64,000 bases of DNA from Arcanobacterium sp. S3PF19 (lineage in GTDB: Bacteria > Actinomycetota > Actinomycetes > Actinomycetales > Actinomycetaceae): the NCBI RefSeq assembly GCF_000758825.1, contig NZ_JRMX01000011.1, forward strand, positions 1 through 64,000, given 5' to 3'. Both the position numbers and the translations under genes were made by a program. The notes beneath the pieces were generated by a model. The model had not been told where the DNA came from and did no database searches. It saw only the letters and a list, made by a program, of their open reading frames with translations. This document shows positions 17,631-26,501 of this stretch, piece after piece; positions within the stretch are counted from its first letter, which is position 1; every line of letters begins with the position of its first letter.

Positions 17631-17677
17631 AATTTTCAGACTCAAAGACGTGTTTAATACGGATAAGGACGTACGAG

Positions 17678-19315
17678 ATGGAAAATTTCCTCCCCACACC
17701 GGACGCGATCTGTCACTCCCCGGCACTTTCCGCGCTCGTGGGAATTCTTCCGCTGCTGACTTTTTTCGTTCTGCTGGGCGCATTTAAACTAAAAACACAC
17801 CTGTGTGCCCTCGGCTCGCTGATTGCGGCGGCACTCATCGCAAAAATCGGCTTCGCAATGCCGGTGCCCCTGATCGGACTTTCCGCGGCCCAGGGCTTCG
17901 CTTTCGGTCTCGCCCCGATTCTCTACATCGTAGTTGCCGCCGTCTGGCTCTACAATCTGACCGTCGCTTCCAATAGGGCCGACGACGTGCGGACCGTCTT
18001 TTCCACCGTCGGAAAAGGGGATATGCGCATTCAGGGACTGCTGATCGGGTTTTCCTTCTGCGGTCTGCTCGAAGGTTTGGCCGGCTTCGGCGCCCCGGTG
18101 GCGATAGTCGCCGCCATGCTTGTTTCCCTCGGACTGAAACCTCTGAAAGCCGCGCTGGTCACAATGGTCGGCAACGCCATCAGCGTGGGTTTTGGCGCAA
18201 TGGCGATTCCCGTTACCACCGCCGGGCGCCTGGGCGGAACGGACGGAGCCGCGGTAGCGTGGGCCGCTACGGGGATCACTCCCCTAATCGCGGCATTCAT
18301 CCCGCTTCTGCTCCTCTTTATTATGGACGGAATGCGCGGCATAAAACAGCTGTGGGCGGTTGCCGTGGTCCAGGGCGCAGTCACCGCGGCCGGGCATCTG
18401 GCTGCCGGGCGCCTGATCTCCTACGAGCTGACGGCCGTCCTCGCCTCGCTTCTCGGGTTTGCCGTTGTTGCCGTGCTTCTCACCTTCTTCCGCCCCTCCA
18501 CACCGGAAGAATTTTCTTCGGAAATGCGCGAACTTCCCTCCGCTTCGCGCATCACACTCGGCCTTATGCCCTATTGGCTGGTCGTCATCATCTTCGCGGT
18601 CGCGAAACTCTGGACTTTTGGCATAAACATCCCCAAAGCACTGTCCGCAACGGATATCACGATCCGCTGGCCGGGACTGTACGGGCATCTGCTTGCCGCG
18701 GACGGATCCGTTTCCGGCGCGCCCGTTTATACACTGCAGACGCTCTCCGGGCCCGGCACGATGATTGTGCTCACGGCCCTGATTGTATCTGCCGTATACG
18801 GCAGATACGGCCGCCCGGGGAAATTTGAGTTTTCTTTCGGACGCGGAATCAAAACACTGTTTTCCACCATCGCCGCACTGCGCCTGTCGCTGCTCACAAT
18901 CGCACTGGTAATGTCGCTGGCATACGTAATGAATTTTTCCGGACAGACCCTGGCAATCGGCTCGGCACTGGCGGCAACCGGTGCGGCATTTGCTTTCCTC
19001 TCCCCGATTCTGGGGTGGCTGGGAACCGCCGTTACCGGCTCGGCAACCAGTGCCAACGCACTGTTTGCCAATCTTCAGGCAACTGCGGGCACGGGTGCGC
19101 ATCTGGACCCGAATATCCTCCTCGCCGCCAACACGGTCGGGGGCGGTATCGGGAAAATTGTTTCCCCGCAAAATCTGGCGATTGCCTCCACCGCGATCAA
19201 CGAACCGGGCTGCGAGCCTCAGCTGCTGCGCAAAGCCGCGCCCTGGTCGACCGGTCTGCTGCTTGTGCTGTGCGCGGTAATTTTCTCCGCCGCCCGGGGC
19301 CTGTCCGTATTTTAA
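17678..19315 (+). CDS. lldP: L-lactate permease (LctP family)
   Basis: The 545-residue, highly hydrophobic protein matches the LldP/LctP family (about 550 residues, 12-14 helices) that imports L- or D-lactate with protons. Recognisable family segments are GFSFCGLLEGLAGFGAPVA (about residues 124-142) and the C-terminal TGSATSANALFANLQ and NTVGGGIGKIVSPQN. The ribosome site is AAGGA, ten bases before the ATG. It heads the lldP-lutA-lutB-lutC operon, giving uptake plus oxidation of lactate. Confidence 0.96.
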   Translation: MENFLPTPDAICHSPALSALVGILPLLTFFVLLGAFKLKTHLCALGSLIAAALIAKIGFAMPVPLIGLSAAQGFAFGLAPILYIVVAAVWLYNLTVASNRADDVRTVFSTVGKGDMRIQGLLIGFSFCGLLEGLAGFGAPVAIVAAMLVSLGLKPLKAALVTMVGNAISVGFGAMAIPVTTAGRLGGTDGAAVAWAATGITPLIAAFIPLLLLFIMDGMRGIKQLWAVAVVQGAVTAAGHLAAGRLISYELTAVLASLLGFAVVAVLLTFFRPSTPEEFSSEMRELPSASRITLGLMPYWLVVIIFAVAKLWTFGINIPKALSATDITIRWPGLYGHLLAADGSVSGAPVYTLQTLSGPGTMIVLTALIVSAVYGRYGRPGKFEFSFGRGIKTLFSTIAALRLSLLTIALVMSLAYVMNFSGQTLAIGSALAATGAAFAFLSPILGWLGTAVTGSATSANALFANLQATAGTGAHLDPNILLAANTVGGGIGKIVSPQNLAIASTAINEPGCEPQLLRKAAPWSTGLLLVLCAVIFSAARGLSVF

Positions 19316-19367
19316 CCGGTTTTCCACACATTTCCCTGTGTGTTTTAGTCAAAGAAAGAAGATGTTA

Positions 19368-20156
19368 ATGAAAGTTGCGTTATTTGCCACCTGCGTAGGC
19401 GATGCGATGTTTCCGCAGGCGCCTTCGGCTACCGTACATCTGTTGCGCAGACTCGGCATTCATGTTGATTTTCCGAGGTCGCAGGCGTGCTGCGGGCAGA
19501 TGCACATCAACACGGGATACTATCCGGAGGCCATGCCGCTGATCAGAAACCACGTGGAAACTTTCCGCGGCGTTTTGGACGGGCAATGGGACGCCATCGT
19601 GGTTCCTTCCGGTTCCTGCACCGGGTCGATCCGCCATCAGCAGGAAATGGTTGCCGCGACCGAAGGCGAACCGGAACTGGCCCGGGAAGCAAAAGAAATT
19701 GCCGCCAAAACCTATGAGCTTTCCGAATTCCTGGTAAACGTACTGGGGCTGAGCGACGTCGGGGCATTTTTCCCGCACCGCGTCACCTATCACCCCACAT
19801 GCCACTCCCTGCGCGTGGCAAAAGTCGGCGACGCGCCCTACCGTCTGCTGCAAAACGTGGAGGGAATAGATTTGGTGGAGCTGCCCGAAGAAAAATCCTG
19901 CTGCGGATTCGGCGGCACGTTCTCTTTGAAGAATCCGGAAACTTCCGCCTCCATGCTCACCGACAAAATGGCAAACATTATCTCCACGAGAGCGGAGGTA
20001 CTCGTGGCAGGCGACTATTCATGTCTGATGCATATCGGAGGCGGTCTGGCCCGCAACCGCAGCGGAGTTCGCGTAATGCACCTGGCCGAAGTTCTCGCCC
20101 CCACAAAGGACGTGCCGTGGGTACCCGACGAAACAACGACGAAAGTGGGTGTATGA
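19368..20156 (+). CDS. lutA: Lactate utilisation protein A, (Fe-S)-binding CCG-domain subunit
   Basis: The protein has about 262 residues and two cysteine-rich CCG domains: CVGDAMFPQAP...SQACCGQMHINTG and YHPTCHSLRV...KSCCGFGGTFS. These bind unusual Fe-S clusters in LutA/GlpC/heterodisulfide reductase-type proteins. With LutB and LutC it oxidises L-lactate to pyruvate. The ATG at 19368 (MKVALFATC) is preferred over one two codons earlier, because AAGAAG then sits six bases upstream. Its stop overlaps the lutB start, so translation is coupled. Confidence 0.95.
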   Translation: MKVALFATCVGDAMFPQAPSATVHLLRRLGIHVDFPRSQACCGQMHINTGYYPEAMPLIRNHVETFRGVLDGQWDAIVVPSGSCTGSIRHQQEMVAATEGEPELAREAKEIAAKTYELSEFLVNVLGLSDVGAFFPHRVTYHPTCHSLRVAKVGDAPYRLLQNVEGIDLVELPEEKSCCGFGGTFSLKNPETSASMLTDKMANIISTRAEVLVAGDYSCLMHIGGGLARNRSGVRVMHLAEVLAPTKDVPWVPDETTTKVGV

Positions 20157-21652
20157 TGACTTTTCTCGGAATGCCTTTCAGTTCAAAACGCCATGCACAG
20201 TGGGTAAACGGAGATCCTCTCCCCGACGACACCCTGCGCTGGGGAGCGAAATTCCCCACCGGGGCAAAAACAACCCTGCGCGACACCCAGCTGCGGCGAA
20301 ACCTGCGTCATGCCACCGGCGCGATCCGCAACAAGCGCAATATCCGCGTATCGGAAATGCCCGACTGGGAAGACCTGCGCACAAGCGCTTCGCAAATCAA
20401 GCACTACACGATGAGCCACCTTCCGCAGCTGCTGCGGCAGATGGAAGAAAACGTGACCAAACACGGCGGAATCGTACACTGGGCAAAAGACAAAGCAGAG
20501 GCCAACGCGATTATTCTGCGTCTGCTGCAGGAAAAACAGGCACGCGAAGTCGTTAAGATCAAATCTATGGCAACCCAGGAAATCAATATGAACGAGGAGC
20601 TTGCCAAGCACGGGATCAAGGCCTGGGAAACCGATCTCGCGGAAATGATCGTGCAGCTCGGACACGATATGCCCTCACATATCGTAGTTCCGGCAATTCA
20701 CCGCAACCGCGCCGAAATCCGCGAAATTTTTAAGCGCGAAATGGAAAATATCCCCGCCGATATTTCCACCGAACCGCGCGAACTGGCGGAAGCCGCCCGG
20801 CGCCATCTGCGCGAACTCTTCCTGAGCAGCAAAGTTGCGATCTCCGGATCCAATATGATGATCGCCGAAACCGGGACGGTGACGATCGTCGAATCCGAGG
20901 GAAACGGCCGGATGTGCCTCACGCTGCCGGAAACACTGATCTCCGTGGTCGGAATCGAAAAAATCGTTCCCAGCTTCCGCGACTACGAAGTGTTTCTCCA
21001 GCTTCTGCCCCGCTCGGCAACCGGCGAAAGAATGAATCCCTACACTTCGATGTGGACGGGTGTGCGCGAAGGGGACGGACCGAAGGAATTCCATCTGATT
21101 CTGCTCGACAACGGCAGATCCAAAGTGCTTGCCGACAGCGTGGGACGCCAGGCACTGCACTGCATCCGCTGCGGGGCGTGCATGAATGTGTGCCCGGTAT
21201 ACGAACACGTAGGCGGACACGCATACAATTCCATTTATCCGGGACCCATCGGAGCGGTTCTCACCCCCCAGCTGCTCGGTTCTTTCGACCATCACGATCC
21301 TGCGTCTTCCCTGCCGTATGCCTCCAGTCTGTGCGGAGCCTGCTTTGAGGCGTGTCCGGTGAAAATCGACATCCCCTCCGCGCTTGTGCACCTGCGGCAC
21401 AAAGTGACGGAGAAAAACAGGGGCCCGGTCCCCTCCGGGTGGGATATTTCGATGAAAGCCTCCTCGGTGGTTATGGGCAGCGGAAAACTTTTCGGAGCCG
21501 CTGCACGCGCCGCAAAGCTCGGCCGTCCGCTGGGCGGAAAGGACCGGCGGATTACGATGCTGCCCTGGCCCGTCTCGGTCTGGACAAGAAACAAGGACGT
21601 GCCGGCACCGCCCGCCAAATCGTTCCGCGAGACGTTTGAGGAGGAGAAATGA
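20153..21652 (+). CDS. lutB: Lactate utilisation protein B, iron-sulfur subunit
   Basis: The 499-residue protein starts at the ATG overlapping the lutA stop (ATGA); a much longer open frame in this register is spurious. The N-terminal two thirds form the LUD domain (MATQEINMNEELAKHGI, GTVTIVESEGNGRMCLTLPE). The C-terminal part carries ferredoxin-like clusters CIRCGACMNVCPVY and LCGACFEACPVKI. Those eight cysteines suit two [4Fe-4S] clusters that pass electrons from lactate. It is followed by lutC with a 4-bp overlap. Confidence 0.96.
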   Translation: MMTFLGMPFSSKRHAQWVNGDPLPDDTLRWGAKFPTGAKTTLRDTQLRRNLRHATGAIRNKRNIRVSEMPDWEDLRTSASQIKHYTMSHLPQLLRQMEENVTKHGGIVHWAKDKAEANAIILRLLQEKQAREVVKIKSMATQEINMNEELAKHGIKAWETDLAEMIVQLGHDMPSHIVVPAIHRNRAEIREIFKREMENIPADISTEPRELAEAARRHLRELFLSSKVAISGSNMMIAETGTVTIVESEGNGRMCLTLPETLISVVGIEKIVPSFRDYEVFLQLLPRSATGERMNPYTSMWTGVREGDGPKEFHLILLDNGRSKVLADSVGRQALHCIRCGACMNVCPVYEHVGGHAYNSIYPGPIGAVLTPQLLGSFDHHDPASSLPYASSLCGACFEACPVKIDIPSALVHLRHKVTEKNRGPVPSGWDISMKASSVVMGSGKLFGAAARAAKLGRPLGGKDRRITMLPWPVSVWTRNKDVPAPPAKSFRETFEEEK

Positions 21653-22296
21653 GTTCACGCGATGAAATCCTGGAGAAAGTGGGCAGGGCCATTGCCGCTT
21701 CACAGCTTGCGCCCGCACCGCTTCCCAGCCGCAACTACCGCATGGAAGGTACGGATCTGCCCGGCAGTGAAGCTGTGATTGCGGACATGACGGAAAAACT
21801 GGAAGATTACACGGCCGTCGTTTCGCGCACCGACGAAAACGGTCTGGCCGATGAGATTGACAGTGCCCTGCAGGATGCAAAAACTGTTGTTGTTCCGCAT
21901 GGCCTGGAGAAAACATGGACGCAGGCGGCAAAACGGAACGGAAGGAAAGTATATACGGATTCTCCCGATTCCCCGCTGACCTACCGCGAACTGGATGGGA
22001 TAAAAGCCGTGGTGACGGGGGCACGCGTTGCCATTTCCCTTTCGGGTACGATCATTTTGGACGGAGAGGCGGATCAGGGACGGCGGGCAATCACGCTTAT
22101 CCCGGACAAACACGTGATCGTGCTGCGGGCAAAGGATATTTACCCCAGTGTGCCGCAGGCGGTGGCAATTTTGGGTAAACATCCCACGCGTCCCCTCACA
22201 TGGATCGCGGGTCCTTCCGCCACATCGGATATTGAGCTTGTACGCGTGGACGGGGTGCACGGACCGCGCAGACTGCACGTGATTATCGTGGGCTGA
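21649..22296 (+). CDS. lutC: Lactate utilisation protein C (LUD domain)
   Basis: The 215-residue LUD-domain protein is the third subunit of the LutABC lactate oxidase system. Visible family features are the middle TDSPLTYRELDGIKAVVTGA segment and the C-terminal IAGPSATSDIELVRVDGVHGP, the LutC/YkgG hallmark. It overlaps lutB by four bases (ATGA) with GAGGAG as ribosome site. A strong intrinsic terminator follows 17 bp after the stop and ends the operon. Confidence 0.95.
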   Translation: MSSRDEILEKVGRAIAASQLAPAPLPSRNYRMEGTDLPGSEAVIADMTEKLEDYTAVVSRTDENGLADEIDSALQDAKTVVVPHGLEKTWTQAAKRNGRKVYTDSPDSPLTYRELDGIKAVVTGARVAISLSGTIILDGEADQGRRAITLIPDKHVIVLRAKDIYPSVPQAVAILGKHPTRPLTWIAGPSATSDIELVRVDGVHGPRRLHVIIVG

Positions 22297-22313
22297 CGCG
22301 CGCGAAACGCAGC

Positions 22314-22350
22314 GGGGCACGGCAGATATTTGCGGTATCTGCCGTGCCCC
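22314..22350 (+). terminator. Terminator of the lldP-lutABC operon
   Basis: GGGGCACGGCAGAT (22314-22327) pairs perfectly with ATCTGCCGTGCCCC (22337-22350) around a 9-base loop and is followed by GTTTT. The following 180 bp to the DUF3021 gene show no gene or clear motif. Confidence 0.88.
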
Positions 22351-22534
22351 GTTTTCCTCCCGTTTGCATTTTTACATCTGTCTGTGCCCGGATTTCCCCA
22401 CGTCGCCGCCCACGCGCGTCACGGGCGCCCGATACACTGATTGTCTGCCCGCCGGCGTTCCTCCGCACGCCGTTATTTTTCCGCGGAAGACGATCCGTCT
22501 GCGCAGCGGCAGAGCGAACGGCCGGCCGCGAAAG

Positions 22535-22999
22535 CTACCTCCCTGTCTGCGCTGCGGAAATTCTTTGGTTGATCTGTTTTATTTTCTTCTTTTCCCAAAG
22601 GTAAATAATGACCCATATCAGCATATAAACCAGCACAAACACACCAAAAAACCCGGCTGCTTCGTTTACGTGCGCATACCAGTGCAGATATCCTCCCACC
22701 ACCAGCGCGCCGGCAGCAACACACAGTAAATGAAGTGCCGACCTGAACCACAGACTGCGCTCCGGCCTATGGTATACCCGCCCTGCCAGCGCACTCAGAG
22801 CACCGTAGAGCAGATACAGAATCCGCTCCACGGCCACGGCCGCGTTTTCGTTGTGAAACTGGTCCAGAAATCCCGGTACGCCCGGGTAGTGCCTAAGTCC
22901 CCCAAAAATCGAGGAATATACCGTTTCGCAGGCGATACCGATAAACAGTCCGATTAATGCGCCGCGTATAATGTCTCCGATAAATTTACAACGTTTCAT
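22535..22999 (-). CDS. DUF3021 family membrane protein
   Basis: The 154-residue protein has four predicted transmembrane helices (about residues 8-28, 60-78, 88-105 and 115-138) and a Lys-rich cytoplasmic tail (EKKKIKQINQR). The arrangement and the adjacent upstream LytTR regulator match the LytTR-DUF3021 pairs common in Firmicutes. There the membrane protein is thought to antagonise or sense for the regulator. The gene is 45 bp downstream of the regulator on the same strand. The partnership is inferred from context. Confidence 0.78.
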   Translation of the reverse strand: MKRCKFIGDIIRGALIGLFIGIACETVYSSIFGGLRHYPGVPGFLDQFHNENAAVAVERILYLLYGALSALAGRVYHRPERSLWFRSALHLLCVAAGALVVGGYLHWYAHVNEAAGFFGVFVLVYMLIWVIIYLWEKKKIKQINQRISAAQTGR

Positions 23000-23044
23000 T
23001 TTCTTCTCCCAATTTTCCTTCGCCGCACCGGCGCGTTTTCCGTT

Positions 23045-23542
23045 TTACAGCCCGACAGCCTTTTTAAACGCTTTCAGGCACCGGCGCGACACGTAGAATT
23101 TGTGTCCGTTCTTCAAAAACACGGTGACTGTTCCCGAAATCGAAAGATCCAATTTTTCCACAGCTCTCAAATTGACCAGTTCGGACTGGGAGATCCGAAT
23201 AAAATTCCCGTCCGGATCCGGTAATTTTTCCAGCTCGCACAGACGCAGCCGAATTTTCCACTCCCCACCCCGGGCAAAGGCATACACGGCTTTTTCCCGC
23301 GTAAAAAATGCCTGCACTTCCCGGGGAGCGAGAATCACAGCGTCCGTCCCCCTGCTTCCGACAATCCGTGTCTTTCCATGCCCGGAAAGATTCCGCTCCG
23401 TCTCCGATTCGCAATACCGTATCTGAAAGTCTTCCCCGGCGGCAAAATCCATGATCCTGCGGATTTCATCGGTCATTTCAGGTGCGGTGACAGTGATCAG
23501 AGATTCGTCGTACTCCGGACTTATCACAACGGTTAATTTCAT
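23045..23542 (-). CDS. LytTR-family DNA-binding regulator
   Basis: The start at 23542 (MKLTVVISPEYDES) follows GAGAGGAAAAG; the longer frame has no ribosome site. The protein has 165 residues. The N-terminal 60 form a short alpha/beta domain unlike a receiver (no phosphoacceptor Asp pattern). The C-terminal half is LytTR: FFTREKAVYAFARGGEW, FIRISQSELVNLRAVEKL, GTVTVFLKNGHKFYVSRRC. Stand-alone LytTR regulators paired with DUF3021 act on their own operon and nearby genes. Codon use and domain type hint at an origin in Firmicutes, but this is not proven. Confidence 0.87.
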   Translation of the reverse strand: MKLTVVISPEYDESLITVTAPEMTDEIRRIMDFAAGEDFQIRYCESETERNLSGHGKTRIVGSRGTDAVILAPREVQAFFTREKAVYAFARGGEWKIRLRLCELEKLPDPDGNFIRISQSELVNLRAVEKLDLSISGTVTVFLKNGHKFYVSRRCLKAFKKAVGL

Positions 23543-23656
23543 CTTTTCCTCTCGGTTTTCCGTTACGCAACAATACTGCCCGGTGCAGACGGGCAAAGCG
23601 AGCGCATTCGGTTATCGGGTAGAGTTTGGGCGACAGGCGGCACAATACGGAAACAA

Positions 23657-23692
23657 TGCGTGCGGGCAGATAGAGCAATCCGCCCGCACGCA
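23657..23692 (-). terminator. Terminator-like hairpin downstream of the small membrane-protein gene
   Basis: TGCGTGCGGGC (23657-23667) and GCCCGCACGCA (23682-23692) form a perfect 11-bp stem. On the minus strand TTGTTT follows, so it likely ends the transcript of the gene at 23713-24153. Confidence 0.65.
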
Positions 23693-23712
23693 ATTTAAAA
23701 AACAGATGCCGC

Positions 23713-24153
23713 CTACCGGCCGCCGCGCGGAGAGCGGGCAAATCTGCAGAGGAAAAACAATCCCGCGCAAAACAGTGCCGCTCCCAGACCCGTATAAAAG
23801 AATGCAACGAATGCTTCCGGCAGCACATTAAATACACGCAGGAGAATACCGGAGCTCATCATAATTCCCATCATCAGATAGGAACGTGCGTCAAAAAAAT
23901 GCCAGAAAGGCCGCGCAGGATGCGCAAATCCGACTATCCGCCGCACATTTTTCCCAGCGGTTTTCAAAAACATCGCCCCAAACGCAATAAACACCACCAA
24001 AGGCAGCACACACGCCCACGGCGCGGACAGGCCGCTGTGCGGATAGCTGCTTAGACCAATCCATGCCACATTTCCCCCGGCAATGATCCAGACCAGACCC
24101 GCCACAGCCGTCAGCCGGAAAGTGGAAATACGAAAATGGGGACAGTCTTTCAT
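23713..24153 (-). CDS. Small four-helix membrane protein, function unknown
   Basis: The start at 24153 (MKDCPHFRIS) follows CAAAGGAG with good spacing. The 146-residue product has four hydrophobic segments (about residues 14-33, 43-62, 80-100 and 112-135), with positively charged loops (KNVRRIVGF) and a basic end. I do not recognise the family. It is transcribed toward the LytTR/DUF3021 pair, which could control it, and divergently from the CDF-like gene. Confidence 0.7.
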   Translation of the reverse strand: MKDCPHFRISTFRLTAVAGLVWIIAGGNVAWIGLSSYPHSGLSAPWACVLPLVVFIAFGAMFLKTAGKNVRRIVGFAHPARPFWHFFDARSYLMMGIMMSSGILLRVFNVLPEAFVAFFYTGLGAALFCAGLFFLCRFARSPRGGR

Positions 24154-24268
24154 GGCACTCCTTTGCAAGTAGAATATATGTTTCATTGTATCATTTGTCT
24201 GTGTGTGTTTTCGCATAGTCCGGTTTTCGGCAGAGACGTTTTTCCCGGCGTGTATTACACTGTTTCCT

Positions 24269-24877
24269 ATGGTTAATATCAGACGTGCTGTTTTAATGGT
24301 TGCCCTGCTGAATTTGGCTTATGCGGCCGTGGAAATGGCGATGGCGCTCGCAATCGGCTCCGTTTCCCTGTTCGCGGACTGCGTTGATTTTCTCGAAGAT
24401 ACCGCGATCAATGCTTTGGTGTTTTTCTCTCTGACGCGTACGGACAGAATAAAGCAAAAAGCCGGATTCGTGCTTTCTTTCATTATTCTCGTGCCCGCCG
24501 CGGCGGCTTTTGCCACGGCTGTTTACAAAGCGGTCTGCCGCGAAGCACCGGAGCCGTTCACACTCACGGGAACGGCGGCGGGCGCAATGGCAGTAAATCT
24601 GGTCTGTGCCCTGCTTCTGATCAGGCTCCGGCGGCAAAGTACGGCAGAGGGCGGCTCGCTGATACGCGGAGCGTGGCTGGCGGCAAGAAACGATGTATTT
24701 GCAGACATACTGATTATGGCTGCCGGCTGTGCCACGTTCTTCCGTCCCGTTGCGTGGTGGGACATTACGGCGGGAATAATCATCGCGGTTATTAATTTCC
24801 ACGCTTTCAAAGAGGTCTTTACTGCGGCCAAACATGAGGGAGACCCTCTGGAACTGCTTGAAGAGGAGGACGGGTAA
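24269..24877 (+). CDS. Cation-diffusion-facilitator-like transporter, short form
   Basis: The 202-residue protein from the ATG at 24269 (MVNIRRAVLMVALLNLAYA) has five or six predicted helices. It has the CDF pattern GSVSLFADCVDFLEDTAINAL in helix 2, with Asp residues at the metal-site positions, and a second NDVFAD in helix 5, matching the two metal-binding motifs. It lacks the C-terminal cytoplasmic domain of most CDF proteins, ending in an acidic tail. It probably exports a divalent metal or is a related short member. No Shine-Dalgarno site; TACACT lies seven bases before the ATG, so it may be leaderless. Confidence 0.8.
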   Translation: MVNIRRAVLMVALLNLAYAAVEMAMALAIGSVSLFADCVDFLEDTAINALVFFSLTRTDRIKQKAGFVLSFIILVPAAAAFATAVYKAVCREAPEPFTLTGTAAGAMAVNLVCALLLIRLRRQSTAEGGSLIRGAWLAARNDVFADILIMAAGCATFFRPVAWWDITAGIIIAVINFHAFKEVFTAAKHEGDPLELLEEEDG

Positions 24878-25032
24878 CAGCACCGGGCGCGGGTTTTTCC
24901 GTGTTTCGTTTTTCGCGGCGCAAAGCCGCAGAAGGAAAACAGATCAGCAGACGGATTGCCGGCGGCAAAGCAGGCAGCGGACAGCAAAAAGAGGGGCAGT
25001 GAGCGGAGTCACCGAAAAATAATTCATTTAAT

Positions 25033-25061
25033 TTGGAGATTTCACACTTTACTAGTAACAT
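25033..25061 (+). promoter_or_regulatory. Promoter of tRNA-Ala
   Basis: TTGGAG (25033-25038), a 17-bp spacer and TAACAT (25056-25061) place transcription start about seven bases before the mature tRNA. The rest of the gap from 24878 shows nothing else. Confidence 0.55.
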
Positions 25062-25074
25062 AAGAGAGTCGTTT

Positions 25075-25150
25075 GGGGCATTGGCGCAGTTGGTAGCGCG
25101 CTTCCATGGCATGGAAGAGGTCAGGGGTTCGAATCCCCTATGCTCCACCA
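25075..25150 (+). tRNA. tRNA-Ala (GGC)
   Basis: The 76-nt cloverleaf has acceptor GGGGCAT paired with ATGCTCC. The anticodon stem CTTCC/GGAAG encloses ATGGCAT, giving anticodon GGC. The T loop is TTCGAAT. CCA is encoded, unlike the other four tRNAs in the window. Confidence 0.96.
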
Positions 25151-25153
25151 ATT

Positions 25154-25170
25154 CCCGCGCCGGGCGCGGG
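25154..25170 (+). terminator. Terminator of tRNA-Ala
   Basis: CCCGCGC (25154-25160) pairs with GCGCGGG (25164-25170) around CGG and is followed by TTTTCCTTTATTTT. Confidence 0.85.
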
Positions 25171-25339
25171 TTTTCCTTTATTTTAGGCTGTTTTGCCTTT
25201 GATGATTTTACTTCGCTTTTCCGCGCGCGTGCACGCCGGCGGCGGATTTTGCCAAAATCGGCTTCGAAGCGGCTGCCGCCGTTTTTACCGCATTGCGCAA
25301 AAAGTCCGATTTAAATTCTGCGGCAAACAGATGCCGTAT

Positions 25340-25987
25340 TTACCGCCACAGATTGGCCGGCAGCCCGGTTTCCCCCTCGATCCAACCGTTGTAGGTAACT
25401 ACGCGCCAAGGCGGATTTGCCTTCGGACGCGGAATAAGACGCGCCCAATGACAGTTGTCCTGCCCCTGAAAACCCGTCCACTGCTGCGGATCCATTTCCA
25501 GCAGACACATAATACCGTTTACGATTGAGCCGCCGTGGGCCACAAACATCAGCACATCGTCCTGCCCGCTTTCACGGACCGCATCCAATACGGCTTCTTT
25601 TACACGCATACCGCATGCCAAACGCGTTTCCACATTCACGCCTTCGGGCTGTTTTCCTTCCCTCCACGCGCAAAATTCGGCAGGCCATCTGTCTTTGATT
25701 TCTTTTGCCGTCAGTTTTTCCCAATCCCCGTAGGAGCGTTCCCGCAGCCGCGGATCAACCGTGACCTCCAAATGAAGCAGCCCGGCAAGCACCTCCGCTG
25801 TCTGCTTTGCCCGCAGCAGATCGGAACAGTAAATCTTTGTGATCTGTTTTTTCGCCAGTTCCGGAGCGATCTCACGCGCCTGCGCCAGCCCCTCCCCGTT
25901 CAGCGGACAGTCGGTTGACCCCTGTATTCTGCCCCGGATATTCAGATCGGTCTGTCCGTGTCTCCAAAACAGCAGCTCTTTTGCCAC
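25340..25987 (-). CDS. Histidine-phosphatase family protein (phosphoglycerate-mutase-like, GpgP-type position)
   Basis: The 215-residue protein has the catalytic RHG motif (FWRHGQTDLN, residues about 8-17). The partner residues are in SDLLRAKQTAE, LRERSYGDWE and the second catalytic His in FVAHGGSI. In mycobacteria the gene in the same place after nadD and rsfS is glucosyl-3-phosphoglycerate phosphatase (gpgP). Sequence alone does not prove that substrate. It begins seven bases after the rsfS stop, so it is co-transcribed with it. Confidence 0.9.
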   Translation of the reverse strand: MAKELLFWRHGQTDLNIRGRIQGSTDCPLNGEGLAQAREIAPELAKKQITKIYCSDLLRAKQTAEVLAGLLHLEVTVDPRLRERSYGDWEKLTAKEIKDRWPAEFCAWREGKQPEGVNVETRLACGMRVKEAVLDAVRESGQDDVLMFVAHGGSIVNGIMCLLEMDPQQWTGFQGQDNCHWARLIPRPKANPPWRVVTYNGWIEGETGLPANLWR

Positions 25988-25993
25988 AGCAGC

Positions 25994-26425
25994 TCACTCC
26001 CCCAAATCGGAAAAATCAAAATACCGGCTCAGTGAAGACTCTTCCTCCGCCGGCGCACACTTAATGTCGTCGGGAAGATCCAGCACCGGGCAGTCTCCCC
26101 AAAGCTTTTCCAAAGCATAGTATTCGCGGTCTTCGTCCTGCTGCACATGCACCATAATATCGCCGAAATCGAGCAGCACCCAGTGCGCTTCGCCTTCCAG
26201 GCCTTCGCGGCGCAGACGCGGCATCCCGTGTTTCTCAACCGCTTCCTCAACGGCATCCACGATCGCGCGCACCTGCCGTTCGGAAGAACCGGAAATCACC
26301 ACAAACACATCCGTCAGCACCAGACGCTGCGAGACGTCAATCGCGACCAGCGACGTGCATTTCAGCTCTGCCGCCGCACGTGCGGCAACTATCGCCATTT
26401 CTTTTGCTTCTTCTGTGGCAGCCAC
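25994..26425 (-). CDS. rsfS: Ribosomal silencing factor RsfS
   Basis: The 143-residue RsfS/Iojap protein binds ribosomal protein uL14 and blocks joining of the subunits when nutrients are short. Family features: DVSQRLVLTDVFVVISGSS (residues about 34-52), RQVRAIVDAVEE and HWVLLDFGDIMVHV. The GTG start follows GAGAGGAAAA. An acidic tail (APAEEESS) extends beyond the core. It is in the nadD-X-rsfS-phosphatase run. Confidence 0.96.
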   Translation of the reverse strand: MAATEEAKEMAIVAARAAAELKCTSLVAIDVSQRLVLTDVFVVISGSSERQVRAIVDAVEEAVEKHGMPRLRREGLEGEAHWVLLDFGDIMVHVQQDEDREYYALEKLWGDCPVLDLPDDIKCAPAEEESSLSRYFDFSDLGE

Positions 26426-26501
26426 ATTTTCCTCTCAATAGTTCCGCAATTTATGTTTTACGCCCGGCATTCCGTTTCGCAGACCGCCGGGCGGACCGTC
26501 T

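Noticed and set aside
20675-22024. A 449-codon minus-strand open frame
   Set aside because: Antisense to lutB/lutC, basic low-complexity product.
22351-22534. Possible small gene after the lut terminator
   Set aside because: Only short frames without ribosome sites or recognisable sequence.
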